Assembly (NCBI GenBank): GCA_023397475.1
Contig: JAEWUD010000056.1
Coordinates: 17,539-81,538, forward strand
Direction of reading: 5' to 3'
DNA length: 64,000 bases
DNA from: Bacillota bacterium
GTDB lineage: Bacteria > Bacillota > Clostridia > Saccharofermentanales > Saccharofermentanaceae
Positions 42,230 to 50,291 of the stretch are shown in pieces. The notes beneath the pieces were generated by a model that did no database searches, had not been told where the DNA came from, and saw nothing but the letters and a program-made list of their open reading frames with translations. The position numbers and the translations under genes were made by a program. Within the stretch, counting starts at the first letter, position 1, and each line of letters begins with the position of its first letter.

Positions 42230-44095
42230 ATGTGCGGAATCGTTGGATATATCGGGAAAAAGGAAGCTCTTCCTATTCTTATAAACGGACTTAAGAAGCT
42301 CGAGTACAGAGGATATGATTCTGCCGGTGTAGCTTTCCTGGAGAACGGCGAGTTGGAAGTTATCAAGAAGTGCGGTCGATTATCGAATCTTGAAGAATCA
42401 CTTACTGCGATTGATTATCTGTGCGACAGCGACACCTGTCGACGTCCGGGGATTCATGTAGGCATCGGACATACGCGCTGGGCGACGCATGGAGCACCGA
42501 GTGACGAGAACTCACATCCGCACCTTTCAGCGAACGGAAGAATTTGTGTCGTTCATAACGGAATCATCGAGAACTACATCGAACTACGATCATTCCTGAT
42601 GAAGAAGGGTTATCTTTTCGCGTCAGAGACGGATACTGAGGTTATCGCGCAACTCATCGAGTATCATTATTCGAACGGATGCAGTGCAGATCTCTTTAGC
42701 GCGGTGCAGACCGCTTTGCTTGAGGTCGAAGGCTCCTATGGACTCGGTGTATTGAGTTCCGATTACCCCGATATGATGATTGCCGCGCGAAAAGACAGTC
42801 CGTTGGTGATCGGACTTGGCGAGGAGGAGAATCTCATCGCATCGGATATTCCTGCGCTCCTTGCGCATACAAGAGAAGCTCTGATCCTCGAAGATCGTGA
42901 GATGGCGATCCTCACCAAGGAGAAAGTCGTCGTATATGATTTACACGGCACCGTAGTGGAGCGCAGTCCGATTCATATTGAGTGGGATTCGGAAGCGGCC
43001 GAGAAGGGTGGATATGAGCACTTCATGATGAAGGAGATCAATGAGGAGCCCGTGGCACTTCGCAACACCATCTGCCCGCGAATTCGCGGCGGAGAGATTG
43101 TTCTGGAGAATTTTCCTTTCACAGAAGAGGACTTGAAGAAGGCGGGAAATATTCATATTGTTGCCTGCGGTACCGCTTTCTATGCGGGAAATGTCGGCAA
43201 GTATGCCATTGAGAAGCTTTGTCGCGTTCAAGTTATCGCGGATGTTGCATCGGAATTCCGTTACAGAGACCCGATACTCGATGAGAATTCGATTGTAATT
43301 ATCATCAGCCAATCCGGTGAGACGCTCGATACATTGGCTGCGATGCGTGAGGCAAAGAAGCGTGGCGCCAGAACGATGGCGATCGTCAATGTCGTTGGAA
43401 GTTCCATCGCGCGCGAGGCTGATTATGTCTTGTATACTTCCGCGGGACCGGAGATCGCCGTCGCTTCCACCAAGGCGTATAACACACAGGTGGCATCCGT
43501 GTATCTGCTGGCCGTCAAGATGGCATGGATACTGAAGACGATTGATCGTGAGACCTATGAGACCTACCAGCGTGAGCTGTGCGAAATACCGGAGAAAATG
43601 ACGCAAGTATTAACGATGCAGCAGGAGATTCAGCGATTTGCCTCCCAGCATTTCAATGCCGAGAGCATCTTCTTCATCGGGCGTGGCTTGGATTATGCGC
43701 TTTCGATGGAGGCATCTCTTAAACTCAAAGAGATATCCTATATTCATTCGGAAGCATATCCGGGTGGTGAACTGAAACATGGAACCATCGCTCTTATCGA
43801 AAAAGGCACCCTGGTGGTTTGCCCACTGACACAGGATGCCCTTCTCGATAAGATGCTTTCCAATATTCAAGAGGTTAAGGCCCGAGGCGCCATTGTTCTT
43901 GGTATTGCTACCGAGTCACAGACCAAGGCAGAAGCTGTCTGTGACGAAGTCTTCGTGATTCCACAGATCAATCCGCTTTTCGCGGCCTGTATTGCGGTAA
44001 CCCCTTGCCAGATGTTTGCATATTATATGGCTGTATACAAGGGTTGCGATGTCGATAAACCGCGCAATCTCGCGAAAAGTGTTACGGTAGAGTAA
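42230..44095 (+). CDS. glmS: Glutamine-fructose-6-phosphate aminotransferase (isomerising)
   Basis: A 621-residue enzyme making GlcN-6-P from fructose-6-P and glutamine. MCGIVGYIGKKEA exposes the N-terminal nucleophile Cys2 of the glutaminase domain, with EYRGYDSAGV, GIGHTRWATHG and HNGIIENYIELR. Two SIS isomerase domains follow (IVACGTAFYAGNVGKYAIEK; IFFIGRGLDYALSMEASLKLKEI), and the C-terminus KPRNLAKSVTVE is standard. GGAGGT lies upstream, only 16 bases after glmM, so there is no room for a glmS ribozyme. It completes a cdaA-glmM-glmS operon. Confidence 0.96.
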   Translation: MCGIVGYIGKKEALPILINGLKKLEYRGYDSAGVAFLENGELEVIKKCGRLSNLEESLTAIDYLCDSDTCRRPGIHVGIGHTRWATHGAPSDENSHPHLSANGRICVVHNGIIENYIELRSFLMKKGYLFASETDTEVIAQLIEYHYSNGCSADLFSAVQTALLEVEGSYGLGVLSSDYPDMMIAARKDSPLVIGLGEEENLIASDIPALLAHTREALILEDREMAILTKEKVVVYDLHGTVVERSPIHIEWDSEAAEKGGYEHFMMKEINEEPVALRNTICPRIRGGEIVLENFPFTEEDLKKAGNIHIVACGTAFYAGNVGKYAIEKLCRVQVIADVASEFRYRDPILDENSIVIIISQSGETLDTLAAMREAKKRGARTMAIVNVVGSSIAREADYVLYTSAGPEIAVASTKAYNTQVASVYLLAVKMAWILKTIDRETYETYQRELCEIPEKMTQVLTMQQEIQRFASQHFNAESIFFIGRGLDYALSMEASLKLKEISYIHSEAYPGGELKHGTIALIEKGTLVVCPLTQDALLDKMLSNIQEVKARGAIVLGIATESQTKAEAVCDEVFVIPQINPLFAACIAVTPCQMFAYYMAVYKGCDVDKPRNLAKSVTVE

Positions 44096-44097
44096 TC

Positions 44098-44967
44098 TCA
44101 CTCGCTCTCTAAACGGGCCTTGCAATCGGTGAGTAGTGCTTTCTGCTCTTTTGCGAGCTCCGGGTACTTCGGATCGAGATTCTTTAATGTGTCGAGAAGA
44201 ATTTCGCTGACAAGGGCTCGTGCGAACCATTTCTTGTCCGCAGGTACAACATACCATGGAGAGTGTTTGGTGGATGTCTCTCGAATCATATCCTCAAATG
44301 CTTCCTGATATTCGTTCCAGTGCTCGCGTTCGGCCAGATCGCCGGCACTGAATTTCCAATTCTTCTCCGGATCATTGATGCGTGCCAGGAAGCGTTTCTT
44401 CTGCTCGTTCTTCGAGACATGCAAGAAGATCTTAACTGGGATGATGCCGTTCTCTTTCAAATAGCGCTCAAAATCATTGATCTGACGGTATCTCTTCTCC
44501 CAGAAGTCGTCATCAATGACGATTTTTTCGGGAAGAGGTTGCTTCTTCGGAAGATCGTGAACCCGGGCTACCAGAACATCCTCATAGTGCGAACGATTGA
44601 AAATGCCAATCATCCCACGAGCAGGCAACTCTTTGACAATGCGCCAGAGATAGTCGTGATCGAGTTCGGAGGAAGACGGAGCCTTGAAGCAAACAACCTG
44701 ACAACCTTGCGGATTGATTCCGCTCGCGACATGCTTGATCGTCCCGTCTTTGCCGGCGGCGTCCATCGCCTGGATAATCAGCAGAATCGCACGTGTATTC
44801 TCCGCGTAAAGCTTGTCCTGAAGCTTCGCGATCTGTTCGGTATTCTCGCGCATTTCTTCTTCGACAGCCTGCTGATCACTCTCCGAGAAATGCAGTGTAT
44901 CATCGCATTGAATGTCCGAAAGTCGAAAGTTTTTACCTTCTTTGATACAAAATGATTCGATCTTCAT
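44098..44967 (-). CDS. Polyphosphate kinase 2 family protein
   Basis: A 289-residue single-domain PPK2. It has the Walker A-like LLIIQAMDAAGKDGTIKHV, the lid and Walker B region GMIGIFNRSHYEDVLVARV, and the family block KRYRQINDFERYL and WYVVPADKKWFARALVSEIL. PPK2 enzymes use polyphosphate to phosphorylate nucleoside mono- or diphosphates; class (AMP or NDP acceptor) cannot be settled by eye. The ATG at 44967 follows AGGAGGT. It is convergent with glmS, three bases apart, and divergent from the GntR operon. Confidence 0.9.
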   Translation of the reverse strand: MKIESFCIKEGKNFRLSDIQCDDTLHFSESDQQAVEEEMRENTEQIAKLQDKLYAENTRAILLIIQAMDAAGKDGTIKHVASGINPQGCQVVCFKAPSSSELDHDYLWRIVKELPARGMIGIFNRSHYEDVLVARVHDLPKKQPLPEKIVIDDDFWEKRYRQINDFERYLKENGIIPVKIFLHVSKNEQKKRFLARINDPEKNWKFSAGDLAEREHWNEYQEAFEDMIRETSTKHSPWYVVPADKKWFARALVSEILLDTLKNLDPKYPELAKEQKALLTDCKARLESE

Positions 44968-45028
44968 GACGAGAACCTCCTGTTATTTTTCTTTTATTGT
45001 ATTCCAATGACTGACGTGATGCAAAGAA

Positions 45029-45070
45029 TTGACTTCTCGCGCAATCTGTTATATAAAATATATAACAGAT
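45029..45070 (+). promoter_or_regulatory. GntR promoter with overlapping 27-bp palindromic operator
   Basis: TTGACT (45029-45034), a 17-base spacer and TATAAA (45052-45057). A perfect 12-bp inverted repeat with a 3-base centre (ATCTGTTATATA 45044-45055, TATATAACAGAT 45059-45070) covers the -10 box. It lies 26 bases before the GntR start, the classic layout for autorepression by a YtrA-type regulator. Confidence 0.88.
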
Positions 45071-45095
45071 GTTGGAATGGAAGGAGGAGGGTTAT

Positions 45096-45491
45096 ATGAT
45101 ACTTGCCGTCGATTTCCTCAGTGAAATGCCCATCTATATGCAGATCTACGAACAGATTGTGATGGCGATATCCACGGGAGAACTGGCGCCCGGAGAGAGT
45201 CTTCCGTCGGTTCGACGCCTGTCGGAAGATATTGGCGTTAATATTCACACCGTCAATAAAACATACGCAATACTTCGAGATGACGGCTACATCCATATGA
45301 CCCGACGATCCGGCGCCGAAGTGGCGACAAGGATGCCGGATAAGTCTGTACTGCTGCCATCCTTAACCGGGCGCCTTCGTCAACTCGCAGCACAGGCATC
45401 TGTCCATGGAATCGGAGAAGAAGAATTCCTGCTCTACGCCCGAACATCGTACCGCGAAGCAATTTCAAAAGAAAATGAGGATGTTCTATGA
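45096..45491 (+). CDS. GntR-family (YtrA-type) transcriptional regulator
   Basis: A 131-residue regulator. PIYMQIYEQIVMAISTGELAPGESLPSVRRLSEDIGVNIHTVNKTYAILRDDGYIHMTRRSGAEVA is a complete GntR winged helix, followed by only a short ~40-residue helical dimerisation tail, as in the YtrA subfamily. No effector domain is present. ATG 45096 follows AAGGAGGAGG; the in-frame ATG at 45069 lies in the operator. Its stop overlaps the start of the DUF1648 membrane protein (ATGA at 45488-45491), so regulator and membrane protein are coupled and probably autoregulated via the upstream palindrome. Confidence 0.9.
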   Translation: MILAVDFLSEMPIYMQIYEQIVMAISTGELAPGESLPSVRRLSEDIGVNIHTVNKTYAILRDDGYIHMTRRSGAEVATRMPDKSVLLPSLTGRLRQLAAQASVHGIGEEEFLLYARTSYREAISKENEDVL

Positions 45492-46681
45492 CGCCGGACT
45501 TGTCGATGTATTTTACTTTGTTTTTAATCGGTGAAGTTTCGTATATCATCGCGGCAATTGCGGTGATTCTGATTCCGGTTTATACGCGAAAAGAATTGCA
45601 CTTCGGAGTGCGGATTCCACCGGAACATACAAATGATCCGGAGATTATTTCGATGCGCCGCGGATATATACTCTGGATGAGCGCAATCTTTCTGGTTGTT
45701 CTTGTCGCGGGAGTCCTTTTTTATCTGGCTATGCCGAGACGGACAATGCTTCTCATTTTGTATCAACCGATCACACTTCTCGCGGCGCAGTTCTTCGTTT
45801 ATCTTCCGTTCTGGAGAACGTCGCTTCGCCTTAAGAAAGAGAAATCCTGGCGAGTTTCTTTTATCGGTGTCTCCGGTATTGGCGCATCCGCCAACGGCGG
45901 TCGAGGGAATCTTCGTGAAATGCCTTACGGTTGGTATATTGCGTCAAGTGCGATCTGTCTGTTATCTGTTATCATCTCGCTCTGGTACTATCCTCAACTT
46001 CCGGATATTCTTATCAAGCACTGGGATATCAATATGCAGCCGGATGCTTGGGCACCGAAGACAATCGGCGGTGTTTTAGCTATGCCGATCGTAGCATTTG
46101 CCATGGTTCTTCTCATGCTGGGATCGAACGTTCTTCTTTATTACTCGAAATTACAAGTCTCCGCAGAAAATCCGGTTCTTTCCCTGGCGCAACATCGAAT
46201 CTATCGGCGACTGATCAGTCATGCGCTGGGTCTTGATGCTTTGGTTTTAGCAATACTCTTTCTGATCCTTTTGCCACAAACACTGAACCTGGTTACGCCC
46301 GACGCCGGCTCGTTCGGTGTGATCATCTTTGTATTTACCGTAGCAATGTGTCTCCCGCCGATCCTTATCTCTGTGAAAGCCGGTCAGGCCGGATGTAAGC
46401 TTCATCCGAATCTTTCGGAGGACGAAATTCATAAGGGAGAGAGCCTCGCCCTGAAAGTGATACCGAGCGAATTCATTGATCGAAGTGATGATCGTTTCTG
46501 GAAACTGGGTTTATTCTACTACAACAAGAATGATCCAAGCCTGATCGTGGAAGATCGCTTCGGCAGTAACGGAGGCCTAAATTACGCGAGACCCGTCGCT
46601 GTTCTCATTACCGTTTGTATGGGAATTCTTGTGATAGCGACATTTGTGTTCACCACGTGGATCGGGGCAACACTCTCATGA
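45488..46681 (+). CDS. DUF1648/DUF5808 membrane protein
   Basis: A 397-residue protein with about eight hydrophobic helices. The DUF1648 segment ISLWYYPQLPDILIKHWDINMQPD lies near residues 160-180. A C-terminal cytoplasmic-side segment, DDRFWKLGLFYYNKNDPSLIVEDRFGSN, is typical of DUF5808, and a last helix follows. Proteins of this type are regularly encoded with GntR/YtrA or other small regulators in Bacillota; relatives such as SdpI give immunity to peptide toxins, but that role is not shown here. Overlaps the GntR gene by four bases. Confidence 0.82.
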   Translation: MTPDLSMYFTLFLIGEVSYIIAAIAVILIPVYTRKELHFGVRIPPEHTNDPEIISMRRGYILWMSAIFLVVLVAGVLFYLAMPRRTMLLILYQPITLLAAQFFVYLPFWRTSLRLKKEKSWRVSFIGVSGIGASANGGRGNLREMPYGWYIASSAICLLSVIISLWYYPQLPDILIKHWDINMQPDAWAPKTIGGVLAMPIVAFAMVLLMLGSNVLLYYSKLQVSAENPVLSLAQHRIYRRLISHALGLDALVLAILFLILLPQTLNLVTPDAGSFGVIIFVFTVAMCLPPILISVKAGQAGCKLHPNLSEDEIHKGESLALKVIPSEFIDRSDDRFWKLGLFYYNKNDPSLIVEDRFGSNGGLNYARPVAVLITVCMGILVIATFVFTTWIGATLS

Positions 46682-46787
46682 TTTTGTGCGTTACGAATCG
46701 ATCCCGACATCATACGAAATGCAAAAACAATGATAGAATATAGATTATACCTGTCCGTTATGGACGAGATGAAAACGAGGTGATCTT

Positions 46788-47462
46788 ATGATAGAAGGAA
46801 TTAAGACGAGTAATTTGTTGGATGTATCCAAGACTATCGCCGGAGCGATTTTCGAAGGAACGGAATACGCATGGGAAGTCTTACCCAAGATTGCGAATTT
46901 CATTCTGACTCTCGGCGCGAATCTTGACCCGAATATCTTTGAGAATAAAGGGGATGGGATCTGGATTGCCAAGAGTGCGAAGGTTTATCCGTCTGCATTT
47001 ATCGGCGGACCATGTATCATTGACGAGGGTGCCGAGATTCGCCATTGCGCCTTTATTCGCGGCAGCGCAATTGTAGGGAAGAATGCCGTCGTCGGAAATT
47101 CGACGGAGCTTAAGAATGTCATTCTTTTTGATGAAGTACAGGTTCCACATTATAACTATATTGGAGATTCTGTTCTTGGTTTCCGTGCGCATCTCGGCGC
47201 CGGTGCGATTACGTCGAACGTGAAGTCGGATAAGAAGCCGACAATGGTTCATCTGAGCACGGGTTCAGTAGAGACCGGAATGCGTAAATTCGGAGCAATC
47301 ATCGGAGATAATGTTGAAATCGGATGCAACAGCGTGCTGAATCCGGCATCTATCGTGGGTCGTGACTCCATCATTTATCCGCTTTGCATGGTGCGCGGTT
47401 ATGTACCGCCAATGAGCATCTACAAGAGGCCGGGCGAGATTGCGAAGAAGAGAGAAGTCTGA
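46788..47462 (+). CDS. Left-handed beta-helix nucleotidyl/acyltransferase-like protein (GlmU C-terminal domain type)
   Basis: A 224-residue protein. An N-terminal helical part (TIAGAIFEGTEYAWEVLPKIANFI) precedes hexapeptide repeats from about residue 60 (IWIAKSAKVYPSAFIGGPCIIDEGAEIRHCAFIRGSAIVGKNAVVGN). The block YIGDSVLGFRAHLGAGAITSNVKSD is like the acetyl-CoA site of GlmU. A free-standing GlmU-C-like protein could acetylate GlcN-1-P or a related sugar, but the loop residues cannot be judged by eye and the pyrophosphorylase half is absent. GAGGTGA precedes the ATG. A perfect bidirectional terminator follows. Confidence 0.75.
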   Translation: MIEGIKTSNLLDVSKTIAGAIFEGTEYAWEVLPKIANFILTLGANLDPNIFENKGDGIWIAKSAKVYPSAFIGGPCIIDEGAEIRHCAFIRGSAIVGKNAVVGNSTELKNVILFDEVQVPHYNYIGDSVLGFRAHLGAGAITSNVKSDKKPTMVHLSTGSVETGMRKFGAIIGDNVEIGCNSVLNPASIVGRDSIIYPLCMVRGYVPPMSIYKRPGEIAKKREV

Positions 47463-47497
47463 TCAGGATTTTCTCATTCCCTGCGATTTACCAAAAA

Positions 47498-47535
47498 AAA
47501 GATTCCGTGCATCCAATTGGATGCACGGAATCTTT
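47498..47535. terminator. Bidirectional terminator
   Basis: A perfect 38-bp palindrome with 19-bp arms (AAAGATTCCGTGCATCCAA and its complement). An A-tract lies on the left and a T-rich stretch on the right, so it can terminate both the beta-helix gene and the convergent HEAT-repeat gene. Confidence 0.92.
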
Positions 47536-47554
47536 CTAATTGACCATGGTTGGA

Positions 47555-47896
47555 TTAGAAAATCTTTGTTCTTACCTTCTCGTAAGCGGAGTGCGCAACG
47601 GCCCGAACCTCAGGATCCGGATCAGCGTAGGTCAGCTTCTTCAGATACTCCTCGCAGTGCTTGGCGTTAATATTGCCTACTGACTCAGCCGCAGCCGCAC
47701 GAACTGCGGGAACAGCATCACGGAGAAGAGGAATCAGCTGCATACCAGACTCATATGTCGGAACCTGTCCGAGAGATCTTGCTACGGCAGCACGTACTTC
47801 ATCATCCGGATCATCAACCATCTTAACAAGAGCGCCGATATTCTGCTTCTTACCAAGCTTATCGATCTTCTCTATCATCCTCTCAATTCTTGCCAT
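47555..47896 (-). CDS. Small HEAT-repeat protein
   Basis: A 113-residue helical protein built from about three HEAT repeats (IGALVKMVDDPDDEVRAAVARSLGQV; LIPLLRDAVPAVRAAAAESVGNI; LKKLTYADPDPEVRAVAHSAYEKV), each with the D-P/D-E-V-R-A-A-A motif. Such proteins serve as protein-protein scaffolds or lyase-like partners; nothing here indicates the partner. ATG 47896 is preceded by a G-run (GGGGGG) rather than a clean AGGAGG. It stands alone between a bidirectional terminator and an AT-rich gap. Confidence 0.78.
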   Translation of the reverse strand: MARIERMIEKIDKLGKKQNIGALVKMVDDPDDEVRAAVARSLGQVPTYESGMQLIPLLRDAVPAVRAAAAESVGNINAKHCEEYLKKLTYADPDPEVRAVAHSAYEKVRTKIF

Positions 47897-48404
47897 AGTA
47901 GCCCCCCCTTTGCTGGAGTTCAATCTTTAAGTAAATTATGCTCTGAAATCATCGGAAATACTAGGTGCGTAGGAGAAGAGAATGTAAATATAATGTGTAC
48001 AAAGTGTAACAAGGTTCTAATACATACATAATTATCATTGAATGGAAATGACAATATCATTTCCGCAAAACGTTACGTTATGTGGTTTGAACTAACAAAA
48101 TCAATCAGAAAATCTAGATAAAAGAAGGGAAAATGAACACGGTTACGAAATATGAAAAAATCCTTTGATATTTCACATGAAAACTTGTCAAAGGAAAGAA
48201 TGTGTAGGAATTGTGGAGATGATTTGCCATAATTAACCTCTTGCAAGTGCATAAATAACCCCGTATGAAACTGCAAATCAGGATAAAATAATACAGAAAA
48301 GTAAAAATCGGAATTGACTTCTTATGGTACACTAACATTGAATCCGCGGAACTTGGTTCGTTCAGGCTTTTGGAAGACAGCTTACGGACAATTTGAGGTT
48401 ATTC
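47897..48404. other. AT-rich 508-base gap, no gene supported
   Basis: This is clearly more AT-rich than the rest of the window. Short open frames exist on the minus strand (48,073-48,340), but their residues (Phe/Ile-rich, no ribosome site) look random. It should hold the promoters of the HEAT gene and the CapA-like gene; the best candidate for the latter is an extended -10 TGGTACACT at 48325-48333 without a clear -35. No RNA gene could be recognised. Confidence 0.5.
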
Positions 48405-49637
48405 ATGTTCAAACACGTAAAAATTATTTTCGCCCTTCTTTTCCTGTTGGTCAACGCGACTGTTTTAACCGGATGTTCGGCCGTTCTCGCTGAACGACCT
48501 GAGGTTTCTGCACCTTTGCGCCCGGATGCGGCTCTTGTTGCCAATATTACTCCTGAACCGCCGACGCCGACACCTACGATGACACCGACACCGACACCTA
48601 CGCCGACACCGACTCCTACACCGACGCCGACTCCGGCGGTAAAGAAGATTGTCGTCAGCATGGTCGGGGATTGTACACTCGGACAAGACGCAGGAACGGA
48701 GAACAACAGCAATAGTTATCAGTCCGTCGTTGGAACGGATTATGCATATCCTCTGAAGAATGCAAAAGAGATTTTTGCCAATGACGATCTGACCCTCATA
48801 AATTTTGAAGGAACACTAACCGATGCGAATTCGCCTCGTGACAAGGAGTTTACTTTCAAAGGTCCCAGAGAGTTTGTGAATATTCTGACGGAGGGCAGTG
48901 TTGAGGCTGTCAATCTTGCGAATAATCATAGTTATGATTATTGGGATAAGGGACTTACCGATACCAAAGAGACATTGGCGTCCGCAGGAATATTGTATAG
49001 TGACGACAAGGATTATGCTGTTTTCGAGAAAGATGGCATCAAGATCGGGATGGCGGGATTTGTATTTCCTTATGATCTTGATCCGATTTATGCCGCGATC
49101 GATGATCTTCGCTCGCAAGGTTGCCTAATCGTAATCATTTCTGTTCATACGGGCATCGAGAAGATGTACCAGCCGGAAGCTGCCGCAGTTACGATGGCTC
49201 ACAAGATCATCGATTACGGCGCGGATATCTATGTCGGTCACCATCCGCATCGCCTTCAACCGATTGAAGAATATAACGGGAAGTACATTCTCTACAGCCT
49301 GTCGAACTTCACATTCGGCGGTCAACCCTATCTCAGCGACAAAGACACAGCGATTGTTCAGTGTACGTTCTCTGTCTTATACGGCGAACTTATCGGCATG
49401 GAGCTTAACGTGATTCCGTATTCGATGACAACAACCTATCCGGGAAACGACTATTGCCCGATCGCCTATGAGAAGGACACGGAAGAATATCATCGCGTCC
49501 TCGAAAAGCTGGAATGGACAGAAGAACTTCCGGAGGGTGCAGAACCGTCATCGGAATCATCAGAAGCACTTCCGGATACTACGACGGAGTCTTCTGTCAT
49601 CTCAGAACCGAGTCCTGCCGGCAACGGTTCTATGTAG
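48405..49637 (+). CDS. CapA-like (PGA_cap) lipoprotein
   Basis: A 410-residue exported protein. The lipobox VLTGC sets the lipidated Cys at residue 24. A (PT)n spacer covers ~residues 50-75. The PGA_cap metallophosphatase-like domain follows: IVVSMVGDCTLGQD, INFEGTLTD, VNLANNHSYDYWDKG, VIISVHTGIE, VGHHPHRLQPIEEYNGKYILYSLSNFTFGG. The tail is Ser/Glu-rich. CapA-family proteins help make or attach poly-gamma-glutamate or related anionic polymers, or act as hydrolases; there is no capB/capC nearby. ATG 48405 follows TGAGGT; no sign of operon partners. Confidence 0.88.
   Translation: MFKHVKIIFALLFLLVNATVLTGCSAVLAERPEVSAPLRPDAALVANITPEPPTPTPTMTPTPTPTPTPTPTPTPTPAVKKIVVSMVGDCTLGQDAGTENNSNSYQSVVGTDYAYPLKNAKEIFANDDLTLINFEGTLTDANSPRDKEFTFKGPREFVNILTEGSVEAVNLANNHSYDYWDKGLTDTKETLASAGILYSDDKDYAVFEKDGIKIGMAGFVFPYDLDPIYAAIDDLRSQGCLIVIISVHTGIEKMYQPEAAAVTMAHKIIDYGADIYVGHHPHRLQPIEEYNGKYILYSLSNFTFGGQPYLSDKDTAIVQCTFSVLYGELIGMELNVIPYSMTTTYPGNDYCPIAYEKDTEEYHRVLEKLEWTEELPEGAEPSSESSEALPDTTTESSVISEPSPAGNGSM
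48553..48631 (+). repeat. (Pro-Thr)n coding repeat in the CapA-like lipoprotein
   Basis: Alternating CCNACN codons encode a PT spacer between the lipidated N-terminus and the catalytic domain, similar in sequence to the tract at 988-1090. Confidence 0.75.
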
Positions 49638-49702
49638 ACAACATGTCGATTCGCACGAATCTTTCCTGCCCCGTTAGCATAGATATGTGGCAGGGCGTCA
49701 GA

Positions 49703-49731
49703 TTGACGAAACCTGATCCTATTGTTACTAT
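49703..49731 (+). promoter_or_regulatory. Promoter of the purine biosynthesis operon
   Basis: TTGACG (49703-49708), a 17-base spacer and TACTAT (49726-49731). Transcription would start about 45 bases before purE, leaving no room for a purine or ZTP riboswitch. Confidence 0.6.
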
Positions 49732-49781
49732 TTTGATTGTAAAAGTATTGCTCTGATCCGAAGGTGAAGGAAGGTACGTTC

Positions 49782-50291
49782 ATGGTGCAAAAGAAGGTAC
49801 TTGTAATCATGGGAAGCGACTCTGATTTCCCGGTCATGGAAGGCTGCTTCAAGATGCTGAAGAAGTTTGACATTGAATTTGAAGCAAGAATCTGTTCCGC
49901 CCATCGATCTCCTCATCAAGCCGGCGAAATGTCCGGCGCTGCTCGCTCGGAAGGTTTTGGCGTGATTATCGCCGCAGCGGGTCTTGCGGCACATCTACCC
50001 GGGGTTCTGGCTGCCTTTACGACGCTTCCGGTTATCGGTGTTCCTTGCAAAGGCGGAGCCCTTGCCGGGGTTGATGCTCTCTACGCGATCGTACAGATGC
50101 CGACGGGAATCCCCGTTGCTACGGTTGCGATCGACGGAGCGGCCAATGCGGCGATCCTCGCGGTACAAATTCTTGCTGTCTCTGATGAGAATCTTCAGAC
50201 AAAGCTTGCCGCGTACAAAGTTGAGCTTACCGAATCTGTGGCACAACGAAATAGTAAGCTTCAGGAGAAACTGAAGACTCTCGGAGAGTGA
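49782..50291 (+). CDS. purE: N5-carboxyaminoimidazole ribonucleotide mutase
   Basis: A 169-residue PurE. VLVIMGSDSDFPVMEGC, ARICSAHRSPHQ and IAAAGLAAHLPGVLAAFTTLPVIGVP are the standard motifs: the SDSD phosphate loop, AHR and AGxAAHLPG. It interconverts N5-CAIR and CAIR in purine synthesis; class I (needing PurK) or class II cannot be decided by eye, and purK is not in this window. ATG 49782 follows GAAGGT. Its stop overlaps the region where purF starts. First gene of purE-F-N-H-D. Confidence 0.95.
   Translation: MVQKKVLVIMGSDSDFPVMEGCFKMLKKFDIEFEARICSAHRSPHQAGEMSGAARSEGFGVIIAAAGLAAHLPGVLAAFTTLPVIGVPCKGGALAGVDALYAIVQMPTGIPVATVAIDGAANAAILAVQILAVSDENLQTKLAAYKVELTESVAQRNSKLQEKLKTLGE

Noticed and set aside
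48073..48338. Two overlapping short minus-strand frames
   Set aside because: They are Phe/Ile-rich products of an AT-rich region with no ribosome binding site or recognisable family.
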